NCBI RefSeq assembly: GCF_001465875.1
Contig: NZ_LN901320.1
Span: 62,001-126,000, forward strand
Length of the DNA: 64,000 nt
Direction of reading: 5' to 3'
From: Legionella saoudiensis
Lineage (GTDB): Bacteria > Pseudomonadota > Gammaproteobacteria > Legionellales > Legionellaceae
Shown here: piece after piece, positions 9,948 to 18,656 of the stretch
How positions within the stretch are numbered: position 1 is the first letter of the stretch
How the letters are laid out: every line of letters begins with the position of its first letter
The notes under the pieces: model-generated
Databases searched by the model: none
The model's input: only the letters and a program-made list of their open reading frames with translations
What the model was told of the DNA's origin: nothing
Program-made: the position numbers and the translations under genes

Positions 9948-10110
9948 AAAGAAGTCCTGGTTACAAACAACCAATGGCAAGAGTAACTCCCCACCCGCAA
10001 CAGGAGCTAGCCTAAGTATGCTATTGAGCGCGGGAGAGGGTTCTCTTTAACCTTGATGACAATAAATCGCTTATAAGTAAGCACCATGATTGCCATCAGT
10101 AAGTAAGGGT

Positions 10111-10575
10111 TTATGCGGTCATTCTTGCTACTAAATGGTTTTCCGGAGAATATTTACTGGGTGCTGTTGCATCAATAATCATTTGCGTCATTTTATTCAG
10201 CAGGCTAAATGTTAAGGAAGCGGCAAGACAAGCTAGTCCTACTTGGAGAATTGCTGTTCCTAAAATAGCTGCGCCCAGGCAACCGGCTGTAAAGGAAAAG
10301 GCCGCTTTAAACCCTGTATTTTCCATGTACGTGAAAAAAGAGCTATCGAAATGCTCCGCATTAATGGAAGCTTTATAAGCCATCATTGCTGGAATGACTA
10401 AAAGCGCACCACCAAGAGCCGCAGCACTTGCTGTCATAACTAGAGAACCAATCGTAGGCAGCGTTGCGCCAATTAAAAGTCCCCCAAAAATTCCATTTTT
10501 TGCCGCATTAAGTGCGCCAACACCAACATCACCTACTAATTGCGAGCGTGTACGGCTATTGAAAAAATCTGTCAT
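10111..10575 (-). CDS. Glycine-rich hydrophobic membrane protein of unknown function
   Basis: No family is recognised. A soluble start (MTDFFNSRTRSQL) is followed by long Ala/Gly-rich hydrophobic stretches (GALNAAKNGIFGGLLIGA, then MTASAAALGGALLVIPAMM) and a second hydrophobic pair, suggesting three or four membrane helices with glycine-zipper spacing. The frame stays open upstream to 10737, but that extension runs through a palindromic repeat, so the true start is probably ATG at 10575 (GAGAA six bases ahead) or 10587. A protein of similar style lies at 40169-40699. It stands alone; function unknown. Confidence 0.6.
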   Translation of the reverse strand: MTDFFNSRTRSQLVGDVGVGALNAAKNGIFGGLLIGATLPTIGSLVMTASAAALGGALLVIPAMMAYKASINAEHFDSSFFTYMENTGFKAAFSFTAGCLGAAILGTAILQVGLACLAASLTFSLLNKMTQMIIDATAPSKYSPENHLVARMTA

Positions 10576-10675
10576 TTTGTTTCTCATGATTAAATTTGGA
10601 TTGATATGGTATTTAATTGAGCAGTTCTTGTCAAGGATAAGAGCCAGGGGGAAAAAAGGGTACGACAGTGCAAAT

Positions 10676-10753
10676 GGCATTGCGAATATAGTGAAGTAAT
10701 CCAGTACAGAGAGTGTATCGTTCTGGGTCTGCTTCACTGTATTCGCAATGACG
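10676..10753. repeat. Palindromic MITE/REP-like repeat, copy 1
   Basis: Two imperfect arms of about 30 bases (10678-10708 and 10721-10753) are reverse complements: CATTGCGAATATAGTGAAG on the left faces CTTCACTGTATTCGCAATG on the right. The centre holds GTATCGTTCTGGGT, which recurs exactly in the second copy at 28580-28663. It has the size and symmetry of small non-coding palindromic repeats known from Legionella and relatives. It carries no gene. Confidence 0.75.
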
Positions 10754-10787
10754 ACAATGAGTGTATTAAAAAGAAATAGGACGTGTT

Positions 10788-11174
10788 TTAATCGAGTTTA
10801 ATCGTATATGAATAGCTACCCCAGCCATCATATTCAGTTTCAAGATAACGAATGCCATTGCACGATGCATTGACTTTGGGGTGATTCATGTACGGACCAT
10901 CTTTGATATCCAGAACACACCAGTTTTCCGCATCATAAGCCACAGTCACGTGAGCATAACCGCTTTTGCATTGGTAGGAGTCTCTGATTAAAAAACTACG
11001 TGGGCCAATCATTTGCAGAATAATATCTTGATCGCTAAACCCATTGACGATATGAATCTCTGGGTGTGTGTCATCGCTTAAACGAAAATAATCTTTATAG
11101 CCACAGTATAACTCGTTTGCATGAACATTCATTACCATAAAGCTTGATGCTGCTAGTACCATCCATTTTTTCAT
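10788..11174 (-). CDS. Small secreted protein of unknown function
   Basis: A 128-residue protein with a clear signal peptide (MKKWMVLAASSFMVMNVHA, cleavage likely after HANA-like residues near 20). The mature part is polar, with four cysteines (YCGY, QCKSGY, WCVLD, SCNG) that could form two disulfides in the periplasm. No domain is recognised. It lies between the glycine-rich protein and the EmrB-type gene, with its own gap on both sides, so it is probably a separate unit. Confidence 0.65.
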   Translation of the reverse strand: MKKWMVLAASSFMVMNVHANELYCGYKDYFRLSDDTHPEIHIVNGFSDQDIILQMIGPRSFLIRDSYQCKSGYAHVTVAYDAENWCVLDIKDGPYMNHPKVNASCNGIRYLETEYDGWGSYSYTIKLD

Positions 11175-11236
11175 TTTTAAGCACCTTATTGTTTAAAATC
11201 GAAACGGATTATAGAGAAAAATTGTTTTATAAACAA

Positions 11237-12772
11237 TCATTCTGCAGCAACAGGACCTCCAGATTTTACATAAGTTGGTTTTGCCAGCCAAACCAGTACC
11301 AGTAAAAAAGTAAATACCCAAGCGGAGGCTCTGAATATATCATTTGTAGCGAGCATAAATGCTTGATTAATTATGGTTTCATAGATTACGCCGAAACGCT
11401 TTAAACCATGAATTCCCAGGGCTTGCAATTGTTCTAGTGTTAGCTGGGTGAACGGGCTAAATGCATTTACGTGTTCCACAAGATGGCTTTGGTGTAGGGC
11501 TTCTCGATCATTCCATAGCGTAACGCTAATTGAGGTGCCAAAACTTCCTCCCAATATACGAAAGAAATTGCCAAGGCCCAATGCGCTAGCCATTTTTTCC
11601 GGAGGCAGATCCGCTAGAATCATGGCAACGAGAGGAGTAAAGAAAAAGGCAAGACCAAAGCCTTGTACTAAACGTGGCTCAATCAGTTGGATGAACCCGA
11701 CATCCGTATAAAATAAGGATTGCCAGTAGGAGGTAAAGGCAAACACGATAAAGCCAATACTTGTCACCAAGCGTAAATCAAATCTGCCCATGTAGTTTCC
11801 CACAATAGGAGTAAGGATAAACGGTATAATCCCTACCGGTGCTACAGCAAGGCCTGCCCACGTTGGCGTATAACCCATTTGTGTTTGTAACCACAATGGG
11901 AAAATAACGACATTAGAAAAATAGACTAAAAAGCCTAAGGTCAGACAAATAACCCCAATGGTAAAATTTCTATTTTTAAATAGGTACAGATCAATGATTG
12001 GGTCGCACTGCGTCAGTAACCAAATGACTAAGTAGCTTAGCGAGATTAAGGAAATAATGGCTAAGGTGATAATTATATTTGAGTTAAACCAATCTAAATC
12101 ATGACCTTTATCTAATAGTACTTGTAAACAGCCAATACCAATAACTAATAAGATTAGGCCTACATAATCAATGGGGCGTTTGACGATTGGCGTTTCTCTT
12201 CCCGATAGGGTAATCATCGTAAAAATTACGGAAAAAATACCTACAGGAACATTAATATAGAAAATCCATGGCCAGGTATAATTATCGGTAATATACCCCC
12301 CAAGAATAGGTCCAAGGATAGGACCAACTACTGCGGTCATCGCCCAGATTCCCGTTGCCAGGCCTCTTTTTTCCGGGGGATAGTTAGCAAGTAAGATACT
12401 TTGCGATAAAGGAATCATTGGGCCAGAAACTGCTCCTTGCACCACGCGGAAAAAAATTAACATGGGAAGATTAAATGATAAGCCGCAGAGCACGGATGCG
12501 AGGGTAAATAAGGCGGTAGAAAAGAGAAATAAGCGTACTTCGCCAAAGCGCCGTGCGAGCCATCCTGTAAGTGGTAACATAATTGCTTGACTTACCGCAA
12601 AAGAGGTAATGACCCAGGTTCCATTATCAGGGCTTACGCCCAGATCTCCGGCAATAGTCGGAATCGCCACATTCGCAATGGATACATCAAGAACATTCAT
12701 AAAAATGGCTAATGACAAGGAAAAGGTCATTAATCCCAGTCGACCACCACTTAAAGGAGCAAATTCTGCCAT
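11237..12772 (-). CDS. emrB: EmrB/QacA-type MFS drug exporter (DHA2, 14 TM)
   Basis: A 511-residue major facilitator transporter. It has the DHA2 family start (FMNVLDVSIANVAIPTIAGDLG), motif A (GWLARRFGEVRLF), the antiporter motif C (VGPILGPILGG) and hydrophobicity for about 14 helices. It exports hydrophobic compounds by proton antiport. It is the last gene of a minus-strand operon: its start shares one base with the stop of the EmrA-like gene, and an outer-membrane factor is encoded further upstream, giving an EmrAB-TolC-type tripartite pump. The symbol is by family; the substrate is unknown. Confidence 0.9.
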   Translation of the reverse strand: MAEFAPLSGGRLGLMTFSLSLAIFMNVLDVSIANVAIPTIAGDLGVSPDNGTWVITSFAVSQAIMLPLTGWLARRFGEVRLFLFSTALFTLASVLCGLSFNLPMLIFFRVVQGAVSGPMIPLSQSILLANYPPEKRGLATGIWAMTAVVGPILGPILGGYITDNYTWPWIFYINVPVGIFSVIFTMITLSGRETPIVKRPIDYVGLILLVIGIGCLQVLLDKGHDLDWFNSNIIITLAIISLISLSYLVIWLLTQCDPIIDLYLFKNRNFTIGVICLTLGFLVYFSNVVIFPLWLQTQMGYTPTWAGLAVAPVGIIPFILTPIVGNYMGRFDLRLVTSIGFIVFAFTSYWQSLFYTDVGFIQLIEPRLVQGFGLAFFFTPLVAMILADLPPEKMASALGLGNFFRILGGSFGTSISVTLWNDREALHQSHLVEHVNAFSPFTQLTLEQLQALGIHGLKRFGVIYETIINQAFMLATNDIFRASAWVFTFLLVLVWLAKPTYVKSGGPVAAE

Positions 12773-13962
12773 TATGTTCCTGCCTTGGGTAAAGACATAT
12801 CTTGGGAATTTGCTTTTAATATAGAGTCAATCATCTGGTCTACTTTTGCTAACTGGTCAGCAAAAACTGTAGTTTTATATTTAAATAGCGCCTTATTCGT
12901 CGTTGGCATTCTACTGCCATCGCGGTTGCTGGTATCTACCGTAACGCGCATTGACAGGCCTATTTGTAACGGATTTTTTTCTACCTCTTTTTCATTAAGC
13001 TCAATACGCACCGGCAGTCTTTGTACAATTTTAATCCAGTTCCCCGTAGCATTTTGCGGTGGAAGTAAAGAAAATGCAGAGCCAGTTCCTGCATTAAGCC
13101 CAAGCACTTTGCCATGGTAGGTTATACCTGGGTAGGCATCTGCATAAAGTATAACGGGCTGGCCTACACGAATATGCTCCAGAGAGGATTCCTTATAGTT
13201 GGCATCAACCCAAGTATCATGTAAAGGGACAATTGCCAGCATCGCAGTATCTCGTGCTATTTGTTGCCCTGGGTGAATATTACGTTTCGCAATAAACCCG
13301 GTGACGGGGGCGACAATGGTTGTTCTTTGGAAATTTAAATAAGCATTTTTTAAGTTCGCTTTGGCAGTTTCCACCAGTGGATGGTTATACAGATTGGTGT
13401 TATCAATTAAAGCATTTGCAGCATCCAATTGACGTAAGGAAGCATTATAGCTTGCCTGAGCTGCATCTAATGTGGTTTGGAAATGTTGCATTTCTTCACG
13501 TGAGACAGCACGGTTACCTATCAACCCTTTGCGACGCTTAAGATCCAGTTGCGCTTTGACTAAATTTGCTTTATCCATAATTACGTTTTGACGTGCTTGG
13601 GCTGCATTTTCAAAGTATTGGCGAACTTGTCGTACGGTTTGGCCTAGATCGCCCTTAGCTTTTTGTAAGGCTATGGCATAGTCTGCTTGATCCATTTTTA
13701 TAAGTACTTGCCCTTCTTTCACCAATTGCGTGTCTTCCGTATGCACTTCAACTACCGTTCCTGGTATTTGCGCCATAAGTTGCACCAAATTACCGCTCAC
13801 ATAAGCATCATCAGTATATTCTTCGAATTGTCCCCATATAAGCCAATAGATTAGCCAGATGATTGCGATTAATAAAAATAGGCCTCCAAGGCTATACATG
13901 GCTATTTTTCGCTTGCGTAGTGTCTCAGGGGTTGCGCCACCACTTTCTTCTTTTTTGGTCAT
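12772..13962 (-). CDS. emrA: EmrA-type membrane fusion protein
   Basis: A 396-residue HlyD-family adaptor. After a short cytoplasmic tail comes one membrane helix at about residues 20-43, then the EmrA signature EEYTDDAYVSGNLVQLMAQIPG, a long helical hairpin (about 95-205), and the second lipoyl half (TTIVAPVTGFIAKRNIHPGQQI). It links the MFS pump to the outer-membrane factor across the periplasm. Start and stop overlap both neighbours by a few bases, so expression is tightly coupled. The C-terminal tail is longer than the lipoyl/barrel core needs and is polar. Confidence 0.9.
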   Translation of the reverse strand: MTKKEESGGATPETLRKRKIAMYSLGGLFLLIAIIWLIYWLIWGQFEEYTDDAYVSGNLVQLMAQIPGTVVEVHTEDTQLVKEGQVLIKMDQADYAIALQKAKGDLGQTVRQVRQYFENAAQARQNVIMDKANLVKAQLDLKRRKGLIGNRAVSREEMQHFQTTLDAAQASYNASLRQLDAANALIDNTNLYNHPLVETAKANLKNAYLNFQRTTIVAPVTGFIAKRNIHPGQQIARDTAMLAIVPLHDTWVDANYKESSLEHIRVGQPVILYADAYPGITYHGKVLGLNAGTGSAFSLLPPQNATGNWIKIVQRLPVRIELNEKEVEKNPLQIGLSMRVTVDTSNRDGSRMPTTNKALFKYKTTVFADQLAKVDQMIDSILKANSQDMSLPKAGT

Positions 13963-15371
13963 AATGATACCTCGCCACCAAGGGCTGCTAACAAGGCTAC
14001 AAAAGCTTGTTTTTGACGGGTTTGTAAATTAATGAGCAGTGATTTTTGTTGTACTACTAATTGCTTTATTTCAAGAAGTTGTACGTAATCAATAATACCG
14101 CTGGCATAACGTGAGCGAAATAATCGGTAATTGGTTATTGTCGCATGCAGTGCTTTATCTTGTGAGTTTACCTGTTTGTTAAGTGTTTGTAGCGCGGTCA
14201 TCTGATCGCTAACCTCACGTAAGGCATTTAAAATAGTTTGATTGTATTGATTCACGGCAAGCTCATATTCCGCACGCTTTACGCCAAGATTGGCTCGACG
14301 AGCTCCAGCATCAAAAATAGGTAATTCGAGAGCAGCTTTAACCCCTTCTGTTTGGAGGGCTATATGGAACAATTTACTAAAATAAAATGACTGTAAGCTC
14401 AGTACGCCACTTAAATTAATATTGGGGAAAAAAGCAGCTTTAGCCACTTTAATTAAATGTGCTGCTGCTTGAGCACGAGCACGAGTGGCAACTATATCGG
14501 GCCTGCGGCCTAGTAAATTAGCGGGGATTACTTTAGGTAAAGTGAGCTCCTGTTTATTATAAATAAACTTGGTGGTTTCAATCTCGGTATTAAATGGATT
14601 TTTCCCCATTAACACGGCTAATTGGTGACGTGCCTGCATTTCTGCTCGATGATAGTCATCAACTGACAGGCGGGCAGATTGGGTGTTAGATATGGCTGTT
14701 TTTACTGGAATGTCGGATTCAACGCCATGTTTTGCGCGATCGGTAACAATCCCTTCAAGTTCTTCTAAAATACGTACATTTTCTTTGGCTAGTTGTTGCT
14801 GAATCAAATTATTTTGCAAATCAAAATAAACTGAGGCAATTGTAGAACTTAAAATTAAACGTGTTTCTTCCATATCCATATGTGCTGCAAAATTTTCATT
14901 GACGGCACTCGCAAAAGTTTCTCGGTTTTTCCCCCATAAATCGAGTTCATAGTTGAAATTTAATGCCAGGTTTTCGATACGTGCTTGATTCGCTACTATT
15001 TCCGTAAATGGAGGAGGAACAACACCGTGAAAGGAAAAATGGTCTTTAGCGATGGAGCCACTAAGATCCGCGGAGGGCCAGAGTGCCGAAAAGGCGCCTT
15101 TGGCAATTTGTCGGGCGCGATCAATGCGAGCCCAGGCACTACGCATATCCGGTCCATCAATTAGTGCTACGGTAATCAGCTGATGTAACTGCGGATCATT
15201 AAACCGTGTAAGGCAGTTCTTAGGTTGATTGGTACTGGGGATTTTATAAATATGGGTTACTGCTAAATCATGCGCATTAATTTGAGGCGTATGACTTGCC
15301 GTTACGCTATGAAGTTTACAACCTGTTAAGACGGACGCACAGCAAAGGCCTGTTAATAAGAGCGAGCGCAA
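13959..15371 (-). CDS. Outer-membrane efflux lipoprotein, first gene of the emr-type operon
   Basis: A 470-residue TolC-superfamily protein. The signal peptide MRSLLLTGLCCASVLTGC ends in a lipobox with Cys18. The body has two outer-membrane-factor repeats with ANLLGRRPDIVATRARAQ and KVAKAAFFPNINLSG. The most likely start is TTG at 15371, with AGGGA eight bases ahead; no in-frame ATG gives a complete signal peptide. It heads the operon OMF-emrA-emrB. Dedicated channels encoded with EmrAB are common outside the enterics. Confidence 0.88.
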   Translation of the reverse strand: MRSLLLTGLCCASVLTGCKLHSVTASHTPQINAHDLAVTHIYKIPSTNQPKNCLTRFNDPQLHQLITVALIDGPDMRSAWARIDRARQIAKGAFSALWPSADLSGSIAKDHFSFHGVVPPPFTEIVANQARIENLALNFNYELDLWGKNRETFASAVNENFAAHMDMEETRLILSSTIASVYFDLQNNLIQQQLAKENVRILEELEGIVTDRAKHGVESDIPVKTAISNTQSARLSVDDYHRAEMQARHQLAVLMGKNPFNTEIETTKFIYNKQELTLPKVIPANLLGRRPDIVATRARAQAAAHLIKVAKAAFFPNINLSGVLSLQSFYFSKLFHIALQTEGVKAALELPIFDAGARRANLGVKRAEYELAVNQYNQTILNALREVSDQMTALQTLNKQVNSQDKALHATITNYRLFRSRYASGIIDYVQLLEIKQLVVQQKSLLINLQTRQKQAFVALLAALGGEVSL

Positions 15372-15500
15372 ATTTAAAATCCCTGTTCTTTCTTAGGCCC
15401 TTTAATTTATCAATATTTTTAGGGAAAATATATATTTCTTAAGTACCCTTTTTCCCCTATTGGCAAAAAGAGGAGTTAATAAAACCATAATGAGTATTTT

Positions 15501-15530
15501 TTGGCAGAGCCTCAGAATATGAACTAAACT
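15501..15530 (+). promoter_or_regulatory. Candidate sigma-70 promoter for the entericidin-like gene
   Basis: TTGGCA at 15501-15506 and TAAACT at 15525-15530 are 18 bases apart, and the start codon follows at 15578. Called by eye. Confidence 0.5.
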
Positions 15531-15577
15531 AATTAAAGAAAACGTCCTATTTTCAAACTCAAGAAGAGAGGAAAATC

Positions 15578-15718
15578 ATGAACAGAGCGAAAAAAATAAT
15601 AATGGTTTGTGTTTTTTTAACCACAGTAGGGATGTTAACTGCATGCGGTACTGTTAATGGTTTTGGTCGAGATGTTTCCCATGTTGGCCATGGTATTCAA
15701 CGTGCATCTCATCTTTAA
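15578..15718 (+). CDS. Entericidin-like small lipoprotein (46 aa)
   Basis: A 46-codon gene. A basic start MNRAKK and a hydrophobic core lead to a lipobox LTAC (Cys23), then a short mature peptide rich in Gly and His (GTVNGFGRDVSHVGHGI). Size, lipobox and the G-x-G-x-D pattern match the entericidin A/B family, small lipoproteins that act as an antidote/toxin pair in enteric bacteria; here only one copy is seen. AGAGAGGA lies just upstream of the ATG, a readable promoter lies before it, and an 11-bp stem-loop follows. It is probably a monocistronic envelope-stress lipoprotein; its role is inferred from the family. Confidence 0.75.
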   Translation: MNRAKKIIMVCVFLTTVGMLTACGTVNGFGRDVSHVGHGIQRASHL

Positions 15719-15750
15719 ACCCACCCATGATTTTTTCATAGCCTGGCACA

Positions 15751-15779
15751 GCGCAGTGTAAGCAAGTTTTACACTGCGC
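15751..15779. terminator. Stem-loop between convergent genes
   Basis: A perfect 11-bp stem GCGCAGTGTAA / TTACACTGCGC with a 7-base loop lies 33 bases after the lipoprotein stop and 25 bases before the end of the minus-strand gene at 15804. The T-run is weak. Probably used in both directions. Confidence 0.55.
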
Positions 15780-15803
15780 TTCCTCGATACTAGGATTTTG
15801 AGC

Positions 15804-16412
15804 TTATGAAAACGGATTACATTTCCCATCCCAGATGAAAAATTGCCGCATGTCATGGAAAAAGCACAGCATAGGTGATAATAAGCTAATTTCTTTGTTT
15901 AGACATAAAGAACGCAGCTGCTCAATTTCAGGAGCAATTATGCGGGCATCTTCCAGCTCTTTATACGCATAGGCTAGCGTAACATGAAATGTTTGAGGGA
16001 TTTTATTTTGTATGTTGAATTCTTCTGCGATTGCTTTAATTAAAGCATATTGGGATGGCGGAATTACTAAATTCAACTGCAACGCGTATGACACTTTAAC
16101 ACTTACAACCGTTGCGGTAAGCGAAAAGGCAGTAGCCATTAATTTACTGTGTAGGTGTTGAAATCGCTCATCATTGAGCAAGGTGGGCCAGTTATCAAGG
16201 TAATCGCTTTGAGTATATAAATGATTGGTGGTCATATGATAACTGGAGCAAGGAAGGGGGCTATAATAGTTGCGGATGTTTTTGGTTCCGTTAAGAAATT
16301 CATAGACACTTAACCAGAAATCTTTATCGGTTTCACCCACACAGGCAATAACAGAAACTCCAGGAAACTTAAGGTAATTGCCGTGTACATCTATTTTTTT
16401 ATGGATGAGCAT
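15804..16412 (-). CDS. 2H phosphoesterase-like protein
   Basis: A 202-residue cytoplasmic protein with two H-x-T motifs: H59-M-T61 (SSYHMTTNHLY) and H143-V-T145 (TFHVTLAYAY). Two such motifs about 85 residues apart, each beside a hydrophobic strand, define the 2H phosphoesterase superfamily (RNA ligase/cyclic phosphodiesterase fold), and the layout resembles the DUF1868 branch. The likely activity is hydrolysis or ligation of a 2',3'- or 2',5'-phosphodiester, but the substrate is unknown. It is separated by about 150 bases from the lipid operon upstream, so it is probably independently transcribed. Confidence 0.65.
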   Translation of the reverse strand: MLIHKKIDVHGNYLKFPGVSVIACVGETDKDFWLSVYEFLNGTKNIRNYYSPLPCSSYHMTTNHLYTQSDYLDNWPTLLNDERFQHLHSKLMATAFSLTATVVSVKVSYALQLNLVIPPSQYALIKAIAEEFNIQNKIPQTFHVTLAYAYKELEDARIIAPEIEQLRSLCLNKEISLLSPMLCFFHDMRQFFIWDGKCNPFS

Positions 16413-16503
16413 TCATTGCTTTCTTTTTGTTGGATTGAGGTGATGCTAAAACAAAGCAGATGACAGGTCAATGCAAGCCGTTAGCAGTTCACAAGTTGCC
16501 CTG

Positions 16504-16534
16504 TAAAGCCATGCCTAACTTTGGTGTGGCTTTA
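16504..16534. terminator. Stem-loop after the lipid-cluster operon
   Basis: TAAAGCCA (16504-16511) and TGGCTTTA (16527-16534) form an 8-bp stem with a 15-base loop, 25 bases past the stop of the adenylate-forming enzyme gene on the minus strand. There is no clear T-run. Confidence 0.4.
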
Positions 16535-16558
16535 TGAATCTCATTTTTATAATCTAGG

Positions 16559-17836
16559 TTATAACTTATTTTGAATTTTATTTAGCAACTCAGGCATGAC
16601 CTGAATTCGGCGATTTTTCGTACTCAATTCTTTTTTTATAAAAGGCCGCCATTCCCAATGCGGACAATCATAGTCATGAAAAAGTTTATTCAAATGAGCG
16701 ATTAAGGCATCCTTCTCCATTATTTCAGGAGTAATTTGAATACTAAATTGGTTTAAATCATGTTGTTGAATGGTGTAGTCGTCAAACTCAAAGGGAAAAG
16801 AGGCCATTTTTTGACGTATGAGATCAGCAAAGATGGGAAATATTTTATTCTCTTTAGTGGCATAGCAGATATCGCCTACTCGCCCCTCAATTGCAGCTAA
16901 TTGGGTAAACACGCCATTAGCTGGTTTTTCAATTAATACATCATCAAGACGATAGCGGATAATCGGTTGGGTGGTACGTAGCAAATCAGTAATGATAGGG
17001 ATAAAGCGGTGTTCATCAATCCATTCTTTCTCGATAATTAAAAATTCTTCATTCATCATTAAACGATTACTGCGCTTATCACTGATGGCTAAAAATCCTT
17101 CGGTACATTGATAAACTTGTGATACAGGGCAAGCAAAAGCATTCTCGATGATGGCCGCATCACGAGATTCTAAAACCTCTGCTACCGCAAAGATTTTTTT
17201 TGGTTTTATTGCCACGCGATGCATCGCTAAGGCTAATAAAACACTGGCGGGCGCTGAAACAATAGTAGGTTGTAATTGCGTAAGCCGTTTTTTATGTAAA
17301 TCAAAACGCTCAAGTAAGTCGAAAAAATGAAATTGAATTTTTTTACTTTTACTGAGGTTTGTGTAGAGTCGATTGTTAGCGCGTAAGAAAAAAGCAACTC
17401 GTTCTTGTTTTCTTAATCCTTGTGGTAGCGCTTTTGCTAATAAAATTCCAGCCCAGGCATCCCGCTCTTGAGGGCTCACTAGAAATAACCCACGATTGCC
17501 TGAGGTTCCGGAGGATAGGCCCACAGCTAAATCATCAATTAAAGGTGAAAAATCACGGGAATTCTCTGCGCGTAAAGCTACTTCCAGGGCATGGTCTTTT
17601 TTTATGTTTACTGTATTAATTTCATCAAAATGTTGCATCATGATTTTTTTATTGATGATTGGCCACTCAGCGAATGGTTTGTTCAAATAGGGTTGATAAA
17701 AAGACGATTTCCCTAAAGTGTTCTTCACTAATGCATTAAACCGTTTATCCTGATAGGCAGCTAATTGTTCACGGCTATGAAAACACTGGCTTAAATACTG
17801 GGTTTTGAAATAATAATAAAGCAGTCGAAGAATCAT
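16559..17836 (-). CDS. Adenylate-forming enzyme (PaaK/F390-synthetase-related)
   Basis: A 425-residue protein of the phenylacetate-CoA ligase/coenzyme F390 synthetase branch. It has the ATP-binding loop SSGTSGNRG at residues 108-116, a central YQCTEGFLA motif and the YRLDD motif that contacts the ribose. It should activate a carboxylic acid as an acyl-adenylate and perhaps transfer it to a thiol or close a ring; the substrate is unknown. It is the last gene of the six-gene minus-strand operon, four bases after the MBL gene. Its partners (KAS III, reductase) suggest a fatty-acid-derived substrate. Length is normal for the family. Confidence 0.8.
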   Translation of the reverse strand: MILRLLYYYFKTQYLSQCFHSREQLAAYQDKRFNALVKNTLGKSSFYQPYLNKPFAEWPIINKKIMMQHFDEINTVNIKKDHALEVALRAENSRDFSPLIDDLAVGLSSGTSGNRGLFLVSPQERDAWAGILLAKALPQGLRKQERVAFFLRANNRLYTNLSKSKKIQFHFFDLLERFDLHKKRLTQLQPTIVSAPASVLLALAMHRVAIKPKKIFAVAEVLESRDAAIIENAFACPVSQVYQCTEGFLAISDKRSNRLMMNEEFLIIEKEWIDEHRFIPIITDLLRTTQPIIRYRLDDVLIEKPANGVFTQLAAIEGRVGDICYATKENKIFPIFADLIRQKMASFPFEFDDYTIQQHDLNQFSIQITPEIMEKDALIAHLNKLFHDYDCPHWEWRPFIKKELSTKNRRIQVMPELLNKIQNKL

Positions 17837-17840
17837 GAGC

Positions 17841-18656
17841 TTACCTTATACGCGCGCGTATGTGTTGGCAATGGGCAGGAATAATATCTATCGCCTGATT
17901 TCGTTGATGCAGTTGATGCAACTGCAAAATCGTATTTTGATAGGCTTGTTTATCCTCATGGATTAAATAAGTGAGGTTACTGGGATAAATTAGTTCTTTA
18001 AAGGTCTCCTGATGCCAGCAGCTATCCGCAATTAAAAAAGTTTCTTGGCCCTCAATTGTTTTAAAGTACAAACCAATTTGCCCTTGGGCATGTCCGGGCA
18101 AAGGTATGGCAATTAATTGTCTATCATTAAACAAATCAAAGCCTGACGTAAAAGGTGATAATTCGCTGGGCAAAGTGATTTCATGTTGCAACGGCGCTAT
18201 GCGCTCATAAAAGTCTTTGGGAAGTAAGTCAGGTAAAAAGCCTTTAATTAAGGCGCGAATTCCTTTTTTCTTATTAATGCCACTAATAGCTTCAGGGTGA
18301 CAAATGAATCGGGCATTGGGAAAATCTTTTAACCCGCCAATATGATCAGCATGAAAATGCGATATAACAATAGTACGAATTTCGCCTGCTTGAATGTGCT
18401 GTTCTTCCAATTGCTGTTTTAGTGATTTCTTAAGAACGACAGGAGTCAGTCGCCGATACAAAGAAAAAGGAAATTTTTGCGTCAATTGGAAGAAGCGCTC
18501 GCTATAGCCCGTATCAAACAAAATATAACCTTGCCGGGGGTGCTTAATTAAAGCGCAAATTGCGGGATAATCGCATTGCTGCATCCGCCCTGATTGTAAG
18601 GTCATGCGCTGACAATGCTTGCAGTATCCTGCTTCAAATAATTGATATTCAATCAT
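17841..18656 (-). CDS. Metallo-beta-lactamase-fold hydrolase (lactonase-like)
   Basis: A 271-residue protein with the metal motif SHFHADHIGG, a following GHAQGQIG loop (the third His region), IADS with the bridging Asp, and a C-terminal HCQH. This order resembles the AHL-lactonase/glyoxalase II part of the superfamily, so a lactone or thioester substrate is plausible. An N-terminal CKHC cluster is unusual. The chosen ATG at 18656 overlaps the epimerase stop as ATGATTGA; a longer reading from 18686 would overlap by 38 bases and adds no conserved sequence. Within the operon it may release or edit an acyl product. Confidence 0.8.
   Translation of the reverse strand: MIEYQLFEAGYCKHCQRMTLQSGRMQQCDYPAICALIKHPRQGYILFDTGYSERFFQLTQKFPFSLYRRLTPVVLKKSLKQQLEEQHIQAGEIRTIVISHFHADHIGGLKDFPNARFICHPEAISGINKKKGIRALIKGFLPDLLPKDFYERIAPLQHEITLPSELSPFTSGFDLFNDRQLIAIPLPGHAQGQIGLYFKTIEGQETFLIADSCWHQETFKELIYPSNLTYLIHEDKQAYQNTILQLHQLHQRNQAIDIIPAHCQHIRARIR

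Noticed and set aside
10676..10753. CRISPR-type repeat
   Set aside because: Only one unit at each place and no spacers; the palindrome fits a MITE/REP element.
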